Positions 16,286 to 23,610 of a stretch of DNA of 59,700 bases are shown here, piece by piece. Position 1 is the first letter of the stretch. Each line of letters opens with the position of its first letter. The stretch comes from Sphingomonas sp. Root720 (GTDB taxonomy: Bacteria > Pseudomonadota > Alphaproteobacteria > Sphingomonadales > Sphingomonadaceae). The position numbers and the translations under genes were made by a program. The stretch lies in assembly GCF_001428605.1 (NCBI RefSeq), contig NZ_LMID01000011.1, forward strand, positions 636,712 through 696,411. Reading direction: 5' to 3'. The notes below the pieces were generated by a model. The model was not told the origin of the DNA, ran no database searches, and saw only the letters and a list, made by a program, of their open reading frames with translations.

Positions 16286-18418
16286 ATGCATGCCGTCGTT
16301 CGTCTTGCGCTTCTCTCGACCTCGCTACCGATCCTGGCGCTGCCGGCGTGCAGCAGGCCAACTGTTCCCGCCAGCGGAAAGGCGGCAGTCGCGGCGGCCG
16401 ATGCGGGGGCGGGGCCCGACGGATGGCGCGCGCAACTGGCCGATGGCAGCGACGGCCGCGACTGGCCGGCCTTCGGCCGCACCTATGGCGAGCAGCATTA
16501 CAGCCCGCTGACCCAGGTCAACCGCGACACGGTGAAGCGGCTCGGGCTCGTCTGGTCGCTCGACCTGCCGGCCGGCAATCCCGCGACCGGACCGGTCGAG
16601 GTCGGGGGGGTGGTCTATCTCGCCTCGGGCTACAGCGTCATCCGCGCGATCGACGTCCGCACCGGCAAGCTGCTGTGGACCTATGATCCCAAGGCGCCCG
16701 AGGCCGCCGGGCACAAGCTGCGCCAGGGCTGGGGAAGCCGCGGCATCGCCTATTGGAACGGCAAGCTCTACACCGGTACCCAGGACGGGCGGCTGATCGC
16801 GGTCGACGCGAAGACCGGCAAGCCGGTCTGGTCGGCGATGACGGTCGGCAAGGACGACGGCCGCTTCATCAGCGGGCCGCCGCGCGTGTTCGACGGCATG
16901 GTGATCATCGGCCATGGTGGCGGCGACGTCGGGCCGGTGCTGCGCGGCTATGTCACCGCCTACGACGCCGAGACGGGCAAGCAGGCATGGCGTTTCCACA
17001 CCGTCCCCGGCAACCCCGCCGACGGGTTCGAGAATGATGCGATGCGGATGGCCGCGAAGACCTGGTCGGGCGAATGGTGGAAATATGGCGGCGGCGGGAC
17101 CGTCTGGAACGCAATCACCTATGACGGCGAAAGCAAGACGATCTTCCTCGGTACCGGCAACGGCTTCCCGTGGAACCGCAAGATCCGCAGCGCCGGCAAG
17201 GGCGACAATCTGTTCCTCTGCTCGATCGTCGCGCTCGACGCGCGGACCGGCCGGTACAAGTGGCATTATCAGATCAACCCCGGCGAAAGCTGGGACTTCA
17301 ACGCCGCGATGGACATGGAGCTCGCCGACCTGGTGATCGACGGCAAGGCCCGCAAGGTGCTGATGACCGCGCCGAAGAACGGCTTCTTCTACGTGATCGA
17401 CCGGACCGACGGGAAGCTGATCTCGGCGAAGCCCTTCGTCGCCACCAGCTGGGCGAAGCGCATCGACCTGAAGACCGGCCGCCCGGTCGAGGAGCCCAAT
17501 ATCCGCTATGAGGACGGCCCGGTCACCTTCCGGCCGACGCCGGTCGGCGCGCATAGCTGGCCGCCGATGGCATACAGCCCGCAAAGCGGGCTCGCCTATA
17601 TTCCGGCGATCGACATGCAGGTGACCTATGACGATCGCGGCATCGACCGGAAAAACTGGAAGCCGGCCGAGGGAATGGCGCTCAACTACGGCGTCCGGAT
17701 CGCGGTGGGGAAGGCTAGGCCGAGCGATACCACCGGCTATCTGGTCGCGTGGAACCCGGTTACGCAGAAGGAAGCGTGGCGTCTGCCGATGAGCGCCCAT
17801 TTCAACGGCGGCCTGATGGCGACGGCGGGGGGGCTCGTCTTCCAGGGGCATCCCGATTCGACCTTCACCGCCTATGACGCCAAGACCGGCCGGATCGCGT
17901 GGAACTACGACGCCAAGGCGCCGGTGGTCGCGCCGCCGATCAGCTACAGCGTCGACGGGCGGCAATATGTCACGGTGATCTCGGGCATGGGTACCAGCGG
18001 CGGCATGTTCGGGCCGCTGCTCACCCAGTTCGGGATCGACTATCGCACCCAGGCGCGCCGCGTGCTGACCTTCGCGCTCGACGGCAAGGCGACCCTGCCG
18101 GCGAAGATCCCCTATACGCCCAGGGCGGTCGACGATCCCGATTTCCGGCGCGACCCGGCAAAGGTTGCGGCGGGTGGCGAGACCTTCGACATGCGGTGCG
18201 CCGTCTGCCACGGCGGGCTGGCGATCCCGGGCGGGACCGCGCCGGATCTGCGGACCTCGGCCATCATCCTCGACGCCGATGCCTTCGCATCGGTCGTGCA
18301 TGACGGCGTGCTGGTGCCCAACGGCATGCCGCGCTTCGAGGAGCTGACCGCCGGACAGCGCGACGACCTGCGCCATTATCTGCGCAGCCGGGCGGACGAT
18401 CTTCGCAAGGGCAAGTAG
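16286..18418 (+). CDS. PQQ-dependent dehydrogenase with C-terminal cytochrome c domain
   Basis: A protein of 710 residues. The N-terminal signal LALLSTSLPILALPAC has a possible lipobox (LPAC). The eight-bladed quinoprotein propeller spans about 60-590, with repeats such as AIDVRTGKLLWTYD and AYDAKTGRIAWNYD, the Ca/PQQ region GTGNGFPWNRKIR and NPGESWDFNA with an Asp at the catalytic position. A single c-type haem domain (about 620-710) has CAVCH and the later ligand-bearing MPRF. It oxidises an alcohol in the periplasm and passes electrons through its own cytochrome. The vicinal Cys-Cys pair typical of PQQ alcohol dehydrogenases is missing: its segment reads KLRQGWGSRGIAYW. It is preceded by GGAGGAT. 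PQQ biosynthesis genes are not in the window. Confidence 0.9.
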   Translation: MHAVVRLALLSTSLPILALPACSRPTVPASGKAAVAAADAGAGPDGWRAQLADGSDGRDWPAFGRTYGEQHYSPLTQVNRDTVKRLGLVWSLDLPAGNPATGPVEVGGVVYLASGYSVIRAIDVRTGKLLWTYDPKAPEAAGHKLRQGWGSRGIAYWNGKLYTGTQDGRLIAVDAKTGKPVWSAMTVGKDDGRFISGPPRVFDGMVIIGHGGGDVGPVLRGYVTAYDAETGKQAWRFHTVPGNPADGFENDAMRMAAKTWSGEWWKYGGGGTVWNAITYDGESKTIFLGTGNGFPWNRKIRSAGKGDNLFLCSIVALDARTGRYKWHYQINPGESWDFNAAMDMELADLVIDGKARKVLMTAPKNGFFYVIDRTDGKLISAKPFVATSWAKRIDLKTGRPVEEPNIRYEDGPVTFRPTPVGAHSWPPMAYSPQSGLAYIPAIDMQVTYDDRGIDRKNWKPAEGMALNYGVRIAVGKARPSDTTGYLVAWNPVTQKEAWRLPMSAHFNGGLMATAGGLVFQGHPDSTFTAYDAKTGRIAWNYDAKAPVVAPPISYSVDGRQYVTVISGMGTSGGMFGPLLTQFGIDYRTQARRVLTFALDGKATLPAKIPYTPRAVDDPDFRRDPAKVAAGGETFDMRCAVCHGGLAIPGGTAPDLRTSAIILDADAFASVVHDGVLVPNGMPRFEELTAGQRDDLRHYLRSRADDLRKGK

Positions 18419-18440
18419 GAGAGGGCCCTCCTCCCCCAGC

Positions 18441-18522
18441 CGTCATGCCAGCGCAGGCTGGCATCTCAGGAGAGGAGCGGCCACCCTTATCTCCCGAGAT
18501 GCCAGCCTGCGCTGGCATGACG
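18441..18522. repeat. 27-bp perfect inverted repeat (REP-like), bidirectional terminator
   Basis: Bases 18441-18467 and 18496-18522 are exact reverse complements, separated by 28 bases. Each arm itself contains a smaller palindrome (GCCAGC...GCTGGC). The unit lies between the convergent PQQ dehydrogenase and VOC genes, where a hairpin can end both transcripts. Related partial copies occur at 10211-10281 and, in another variant, at 29485-29585. Confidence 0.75.
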
Positions 18523-18561
18523 ATTTTGGGTGGGGTGCGGCGTGAGATGCCAGGCGGTGCG

Positions 18562-19095
18562 TCAGATCGAGACCACCGCCTCCTTCCCGTCCCAGCGGCG
18601 CGTCGCCTCATGGATCGCGCCGAAATAGTCGTGCATGTCCTGCCCGGCCTCGATCAGCTCGACCATCGTGCCCGGCCACAGCGTGTCGGTGTCGAGATAG
18701 GCGAAGCGCGACAAGGGCAGCACGCCTTCCATCGCCACCCCGATCCCGGCGGCGCGGGCGGCGGCCATCTGGGCGTCGTAGTCGTCGGCATAGGTGCCGA
18801 CATGATGCGCGCCCTGCCGCCCGGCGGCGAGGAACTCGCGATAGGGGGAAGGATCGGAACCGGGCTGGATCAGCTCGATCATCGTGTCGCCGCTGTAGCT
18901 GATCGAGACCCCGCGATAGATGTCGTTGTCCTGCGGGATGCGCTGGCCGCGCACCTCGAGCCATTCGGCCTGGAGCGGGATCGGGAAGCGGACGAACGGA
19001 CCGACGCCCATCGTCCGCGTCCAATGGATGATCGCCGCCTCCATGTCCTCCACCACCCAGCAGATCTGGAATATCCGCCCGAACAAGCGACTCAT
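18562..19095 (-). CDS. VOC-superfamily (glyoxalase-like) protein
   Basis: A protein of 177 residues. The N-terminal module (QICWVVEDMEAAIIHWTRTMGVGPF) and a second module (GAHHVGTYADDYDAQMAAARAAGIGVAMEG, later TMVELIEAG) match the vicinal-oxygen-chelate fold. Candidate metal ligands include the paired His in GAHHVG and the Glu residues ending each module (MIELIQPG, MVELIEAG). Relatives include ring-cleaving dioxygenases, epimerases and glyoxalases. GGGAGAG lies upstream of the ATG at 19095; longer frames would run over operator E. It is divergent from the tandem Rieske operon and shares that operator. Confidence 0.8.
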   Translation of the reverse strand: MSRLFGRIFQICWVVEDMEAAIIHWTRTMGVGPFVRFPIPLQAEWLEVRGQRIPQDNDIYRGVSISYSGDTMIELIQPGSDPSPYREFLAAGRQGAHHVGTYADDYDAQMAAARAAGIGVAMEGVLPLSRFAYLDTDTLWPGTMVELIEAGQDMHDYFGAIHEATRRWDGKEAVVSI

Positions 19096-19133
19096 CGGCT
19101 CTCTCCCGTAACGGCCTTCAGTTTGGCCTTGCA

Positions 19134-19151
19134 AAACAATCATGCATGTTT
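19134..19151. promoter_or_regulatory. Operator site E (putative TetR box)
   Basis: AAACAATCATGCATGTTT: a near-perfect palindrome that joins the left half of site A with the right half of site B. It lies in the 101-bp divergent region between the VOC gene and the tandem Rieske genes, 45 bases upstream of the Rieske start. This links the Rieske pair to the tetR regulon 15 kb away. Confidence 0.75.
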
Positions 19152-19196
19152 TTTTATACATGTCGATCCGCGACGACGGAATCGAGGAGAGACGTG

Positions 19197-20552
19197 ATGA
19201 ACTACGATTTTCGGCTGTGGGACATTCACGTTGGGGCCCAGCACCCATTCTACGCGCACAGCTATGTCGACAACGGCACCGCGCGGCCGACGCCGGCCCG
19301 CTACCACGACCCGGCCTTCGCCGCGGAGGAGTGGGAGAAGGTCTTCGCGAAGAGCTGGCTCGTCGCCTGCCCGCTGTCGGACATTCCCGAGGAGGGCGAC
19401 TTCGCCCGCTTCGACATCGGCCGCGAAAGCTTCATCGTCGTGCGCGGCGCGGATGGCGCGGTCCATGCCCATTACAATGTCTGCCCGCATCGTGGCAGCC
19501 GGCTGGTGCTCGACGATTTCGGCAGCGTCTCCCGCTTCACCTGCCCGTTCCACAGCTGGCAGTTCGCCCTGGACGGCGAGAATATCGCCGTTACCGATCC
19601 CGAGACCTTCCGCCCCGAGGTACTGTGCCACGATCGCGACATGACCTCGGTGCGCTGCGAGGTGGCGGTGGGGCTGGTGTTCATATCGATGGACCCCGAC
19701 ATCGAGCCGCTCAAGCAATGGCTCGCGCCGATCCTGCCGCAACTCGAACTCTACGACATCGACAAGATGTATGTGATCCAGCACCGCCGCTCGGACTGGG
19801 GCGCCAACTGGAAGGGCGGGGTGGACGCCTTCGCCGAGATCTACCATCTCCACGCCGTCCACCCGCAGACCCAGTGCCTGATGGACGACCGCACCCAGAT
19901 CGACCTCTATCCCGGCGGGCTCAGCCGCCAGTTCGTTCCCTTCGCCCAGCCGTCCCCTCGGTTCGGCGACCAGGAGAGCGTGAACCCGGGCATCGCCCTG
20001 ATGCTGCGCGACGCGGGCATCGATCCGGCGACCTATGGCGGGACCGCCCGGGAGACCCGCGCCGCCGTCCAGATCGCCAAGCGCGAGCGCGCCGCGCGCT
20101 ACGGGCTCGACTATGACAAGTTCAGCGATTCCCAGCTGAGCGACAGCACCGTCTACAGCCTGTTCCCCAACGCCCAGATCGGTTGCCATCCCGAGGCGGT
20201 GTTCCTCCACCGCTTCCTGCCGCACGCGACCGATCCGAACCAGTTCACCTATGACACGATCATCCTCTACCGCCATGTCGACGCGCCGGGCTACACGCCG
20301 CCGGCCTGGATGGGCCTGAGCGAGGAGATCGACACCAGCGGCGCGACCCGGCCCGATGTCGTCCACACCGGCCTCGGCGAGCCGCCGGGCCTCGGCGAGG
20401 TGCTCGACCAGGATTCGGACCTGCTGCCGATCGTCCAGGCCGGCGCCCGCTCGCGCGGCTTTCGAGGGCCGCTGTGGAGCGAGCAGGAGGGCCGCCTGCG
20501 CCATTTCCATGCCGAGCTCGACCGGCGCATGGCGAAGGGAGAGCCGGCATGA
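19197..20552 (+). CDS. Rieske non-heme iron oxygenase, alpha subunit (tandem copy 1)
   Basis: A protein of 451 residues. The Rieske ligands are C96-x-H98 and C116-x-x-H119 (CPHRGS ... CPFHSW). The mononuclear-iron site is D210-A-F-A-E-I-Y-H217-x4-H222. The ATG at 19197 has GAGGAGA about 5 bases upstream. The C-terminal part (ATRPDVVHTGLGEPPGLGEVLDQDSDLLPIVQAG) is nearly identical to the next gene. Its stop overlaps the next start (ATGA, 20549-20552). The pair could form homo-trimers of different specificity or a mixed oligomer. No beta subunit or electron-transfer partner is encoded nearby. Operator E lies upstream. Confidence 0.93.
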   Translation: MNYDFRLWDIHVGAQHPFYAHSYVDNGTARPTPARYHDPAFAAEEWEKVFAKSWLVACPLSDIPEEGDFARFDIGRESFIVVRGADGAVHAHYNVCPHRGSRLVLDDFGSVSRFTCPFHSWQFALDGENIAVTDPETFRPEVLCHDRDMTSVRCEVAVGLVFISMDPDIEPLKQWLAPILPQLELYDIDKMYVIQHRRSDWGANWKGGVDAFAEIYHLHAVHPQTQCLMDDRTQIDLYPGGLSRQFVPFAQPSPRFGDQESVNPGIALMLRDAGIDPATYGGTARETRAAVQIAKRERAARYGLDYDKFSDSQLSDSTVYSLFPNAQIGCHPEAVFLHRFLPHATDPNQFTYDTIILYRHVDAPGYTPPAWMGLSEEIDTSGATRPDVVHTGLGEPPGLGEVLDQDSDLLPIVQAGARSRGFRGPLWSEQEGRLRHFHAELDRRMAKGEPA

Positions 20553-21895
20553 ACTACGATCTGCGCGGCTGGGCGGTCCACAAGGATTCGGAGCATCCCT
20601 TCGACCTGCCCGCCGGCCATATCGACAATGGATCGGCGCGGCCCGATCCCGTCCGATACACCTCGAAGGCCTTCGCGCGCGCGGAATGGGAGAAGGTTTT
20701 CGTCCAGGCCTGGCTGATGGCCGGGCCGGTCAGCGACGTTCGCGAGCCGGGCGACTGGATGAAGTTCGACATCGGCGTCGAAAGCTTCATCATCGTCCGG
20801 ACCGGGGACGGCGGATTGGCCGCCCATTACAATGTCTGCCCGCATCGCGGCAGCCGGCTGGTCCAGGGCGACGTCGGGTCGCAGGACGCTTTCACCTGCC
20901 CCTTCCACAGCTGGCGCTTCGGCCTCGACGGCGTCAACGTCTCGGTCACCGATCCCGAGACCTTCCGGCCGGAAGTGCTGTGCCATGGTACCGACCTGTC
21001 CTCGGTGAAGGTCGCCGAGGCGGCCGGCATCGTCTTCATCTCGATGGCCGACGATCCGCCGCCGCTGGCGGAGTATCTCGGCCCGATCCTGCCGATGCTG
21101 GAGAACTACCGGATGGACGAGATGCACGTCGTCCAGCACCGGCGATCGGACTGGGCGGCCAACTGGAAGGGCGGCATCGACGCCTTCTACGAAAGCTATC
21201 ATCTCCACGCGATCCATCCCCAGACGATGGGCATTCTCGACGACCGCACCCATATCGATCTCTATCCGGGCGGAATGAGCCGGCAGTTCGTGCCGTTCGG
21301 CCAGCCCAATTCGCATTTCCCCGACCAGGAGGGGATCAATCCCGGCATCGCCGCCATGCTGGGCGACGCCGGGCTCGACCCCGCAACCTTCCAGGGCAGC
21401 GCGCGGGAGAGCCGTTCGGCGATCGCCATGGCGAAGCGCGACCGCTCGGCGAAACTGGGGCTCGGCTATGAGAGGTTCAGCGACGCGCAGCTGACCGACA
21501 GCGTGATCTTCGGCATCTTCCCCAACGCGCAGATCGGCTGCCATCCCGAGGCGGTGTTCCTGCACCGCTTCAAGCCGCACGCCGAAGACCCCGAGCAGTT
21601 CACCTATGAAACGACGATCCTCTATCGCCATGTCGACCTGCCGGGCTATGGCGCGCCCTTGTGGATGGGGTTGGGCGACGACGTCGACCTGACCGGGGCG
21701 ACCCGGCCCGACGTCGTCCACACCGGCCTCGGCGAACCGCCGGGGATGGGCGAGGTGCTCGACCAGGATTCGGACCTGCTGCCGATCGTCCAGGCCGGCG
21801 CCCGCTCGCGCGGCTTCCGCGGCCCGCTATGGGGCGAGCAGGAGGCGCGGCTCCGCCATTTCCATGTCGAGCTGGATCGCTGGATGGCGGAGTAG
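20549..21895 (+). CDS. Rieske non-heme iron oxygenase, alpha subunit (tandem copy 2)
   Basis: A protein of 448 residues, clearly a paralogue of the preceding gene and colinear throughout, starting with MNYDLRGW against MNYDFRLW. All metal ligands are kept: C97-x-H99, C117-x-x-H120, and D-A-F-Y-E-S-Y-H-x4-H at about 211-223. The two genes therefore arose by tandem duplication, and both look catalytically competent. Differences concentrate in the substrate-binding middle part. It is translationally coupled to copy 1. Downstream genes are on the other strand. Confidence 0.93.
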   Translation: MNYDLRGWAVHKDSEHPFDLPAGHIDNGSARPDPVRYTSKAFARAEWEKVFVQAWLMAGPVSDVREPGDWMKFDIGVESFIIVRTGDGGLAAHYNVCPHRGSRLVQGDVGSQDAFTCPFHSWRFGLDGVNVSVTDPETFRPEVLCHGTDLSSVKVAEAAGIVFISMADDPPPLAEYLGPILPMLENYRMDEMHVVQHRRSDWAANWKGGIDAFYESYHLHAIHPQTMGILDDRTHIDLYPGGMSRQFVPFGQPNSHFPDQEGINPGIAAMLGDAGLDPATFQGSARESRSAIAMAKRDRSAKLGLGYERFSDAQLTDSVIFGIFPNAQIGCHPEAVFLHRFKPHAEDPEQFTYETTILYRHVDLPGYGAPLWMGLGDDVDLTGATRPDVVHTGLGEPPGMGEVLDQDSDLLPIVQAGARSRGFRGPLWGEQEARLRHFHVELDRWMAE

Positions 21896-21928
21896 GGTTA
21901 CGCCGGTCGAGGCGGTCTAGGCTCGCCC

Positions 21929-22729
21929 TCAGAAGAAATAGAAGCGCAGCGCCGCATCGGACATCTGCCGCCGCATCCGCGCATCGGGGACGATGCGGTA
22001 GAAGGTCTGCAGCGTTCCGGCATAGCCGATGCGGTCCTCGCAGCCGACGAAGGGCGCGTCGCTGCCCCAGAACAGCCGCTCGGGCCCAGCGACCTCGATC
22101 AGCCGCGCGGCATAGCCGGCCAGCGCGTCCTCCGGCAGTCGGAAACCCGCCGACAGCTTGACCCGCGTCCGGCCCCGCTCGACCGCGTCGAGCACCGCCC
22201 GGAAGCCTTCGCCCTCCATGCCGCGTTCGGCACGCAGCAGGCCGAAATGGTCGACGACGATATCGATGCCGCTGTCGTCGAGCGCGGGCAGGATCGCCGC
22301 CAGCTGCGCGCCGCTCAGGTTCAGCTCGATGTGCAGCCCGGCGTCCGCCAGCCGCCCGATGAATCGGCGGAAGCGGTAACCAGCGAGATCGGGCAGCGGC
22401 GCGGCGACAGGCAGCTGGTAGCGGATGCCACAGACGCCCTGCGTCTTCAGCGCCGCCATCTCGGCCGGCCCGGTGTCGGGATCGAGCATCACCGTGGCGC
22501 GCAGGCGCCTGTGCCGGGCCAGCACCGATAATGTATAGTCATTATACTCGCCGAACAGGCTGGCGGCGGTCACCACCCCGAAGCTGACGCCATGCGCGTC
22601 CAGCTCGGCCAGATAGGTTTCGACCGGATAGTCGTAATCGGGTCGGGTCCAGGCGCTGTCGGTGAACGGCATCGCCCGGGTGAAGACGTGGCAATGCGCG
22701 TCGATGACCGGCGGTTCGGGCGCGATCAT
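21929..22729 (-). CDS. Amidohydrolase-2 family hydrolase (copy 1 of a related pair)
   Basis: A TIM-barrel metal hydrolase of 266 residues. The N-terminal H-x-H is in VIDAHCHVF (His12, His14). Further motifs are IDIVVDHFG, VKLSAGFR and LFWGSDAPF with the catalytic Asp. This is the fold of 2-pyrone-4,6-dicarboxylate lactonase (LigI) and related lactonases and decarboxylases. A close relative is encoded at 39895-40713. Its start overlaps the stop of the next upstream hydrolase (ATGA at 22726-22729). It contains an unusual AT-rich palindrome at 22528-22545 coding for NDYTL. Hydrolysis of a lactone from ring cleavage is plausible but not proven. Confidence 0.85.
   Translation of the reverse strand: MIAPEPPVIDAHCHVFTRAMPFTDSAWTRPDYDYPVETYLAELDAHGVSFGVVTAASLFGEYNDYTLSVLARHRRLRATVMLDPDTGPAEMAALKTQGVCGIRYQLPVAAPLPDLAGYRFRRFIGRLADAGLHIELNLSGAQLAAILPALDDSGIDIVVDHFGLLRAERGMEGEGFRAVLDAVERGRTRVKLSAGFRLPEDALAGYAARLIEVAGPERLFWGSDAPFVGCEDRIGYAGTLQTFYRIVPDARMRRQMSDAALRFYFF
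22528..22545. promoter_or_regulatory. Intragenic AT-rich palindrome, also present in the paralogue
   Basis: ATAATGTATAGTCATTAT has perfect 6-bp arms (ATAATG/CATTAT). It lies within the coding sequence and includes a TTA leucine codon, which is rare in this GC-rich DNA. Seventeen of its bases recur exactly (reverse strand) at 40094-40110 in the paralogous gene. It may be an intragenic operator or just conserved codons. Confidence 0.35.
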
Positions 22730-23610
22730 CGCCGGGCTGCGAACAGCGCCTGCCCGTTGTCGTGCAGCACCTTCGCCCGCTCGGCGTCGGTCAGCAGCGC
22801 GGTCGCGGCGATCGCCTGCTCGACCATCTCCTCATAGCTGTTCTTGGTGTTGCCATAGTCGGACCCCCACATCACCCGCTCGACGCCGAAGCTGTCGACC
22901 ATGCGGCGTACGAAGCGCTGCGGATCGATCCCGGTCTCGGCGAAGCGGTTGAAGTTGATCTGGGTGAATTTGAAACGGACGTTCGGGACGTAGAGCAATG
23001 AAAGATGCTCGGCCCCGATCGTCCCTTCGTCGCCCTTGTCGACGGCGGGCCAGCCGCAATGGTCGAGGCAGATCACCGTCGAGGGGAAGCGCTTCGCCAG
23101 CGCGATGACCCGTCCGAGCGCCGCGGCCGATGGCACTCCGGGCGCGTACATCAGCACCATGTGGAGGCCGAGCTCGTTCGCGACCTCCCACGTCTCCAGC
23201 GCCGCCGGCGAGTCGAGCCACGGATATTCGCCCTCGCCGTCGGGATAGCCGAACAGGCGCAGGCCGCTGACGTTGTGGCCGGTCGCGAGGGTGCGAAGCG
23301 TCGCCGGGGTCGCCGGATCGGCCGCCTGCAGGATCAGCACCGTCGAGAGACGGTCGGGATGCGCGTCGCCGACCGCCAGCGCGTAGCTGTTGTCGCTCTT
23401 GTAGACCGTGTTGTACTGGACCGCCGCGCCGCCGGCGACGCCAAGCCGGTCCCATAGCGGGATCAGGCTGGCCGGGGTTGCCGGGTTTGCGGCGATACGG
23501 GCGCGGACCGCTTGCTCGCCTTCGCGCGCGCCGGTGACGTCGATTGGGTAGCGCGCGGTATCGCTGGTGAAGAAGTGCGCGTGGGTGTCAAACAGCCGGG
23601 CTTGCGGCAT
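22726..23610 (-). CDS. Amidohydrolase-2 family hydrolase
   Basis: A protein of 294 residues with the H-x-H motif in LFDTHAHFF, NVSGLRLFGYPDGEGEYPWLDS, TVICLDHCGWP and VMWGSDYGN (catalytic Asp). It has the same metal-dependent TIM-barrel fold as the downstream gene, but is only distantly similar. GGAGACC precedes the ATG at 23610. It lies in an operon MFS-hydrolase-hydrolase, with its 5' end overlapping the MFS gene by 23 bases. Typical reactions of the family are lactone hydrolysis and non-oxidative decarboxylation of aromatic acids. Confidence 0.85.
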   Translation of the reverse strand: MPQARLFDTHAHFFTSDTARYPIDVTGAREGEQAVRARIAANPATPASLIPLWDRLGVAGGAAVQYNTVYKSDNSYALAVGDAHPDRLSTVLILQAADPATPATLRTLATGHNVSGLRLFGYPDGEGEYPWLDSPAALETWEVANELGLHMVLMYAPGVPSAAALGRVIALAKRFPSTVICLDHCGWPAVDKGDEGTIGAEHLSLLYVPNVRFKFTQINFNRFAETGIDPQRFVRRMVDSFGVERVMWGSDYGNTKNSYEEMVEQAIAATALLTDAERAKVLHDNGQALFAARR

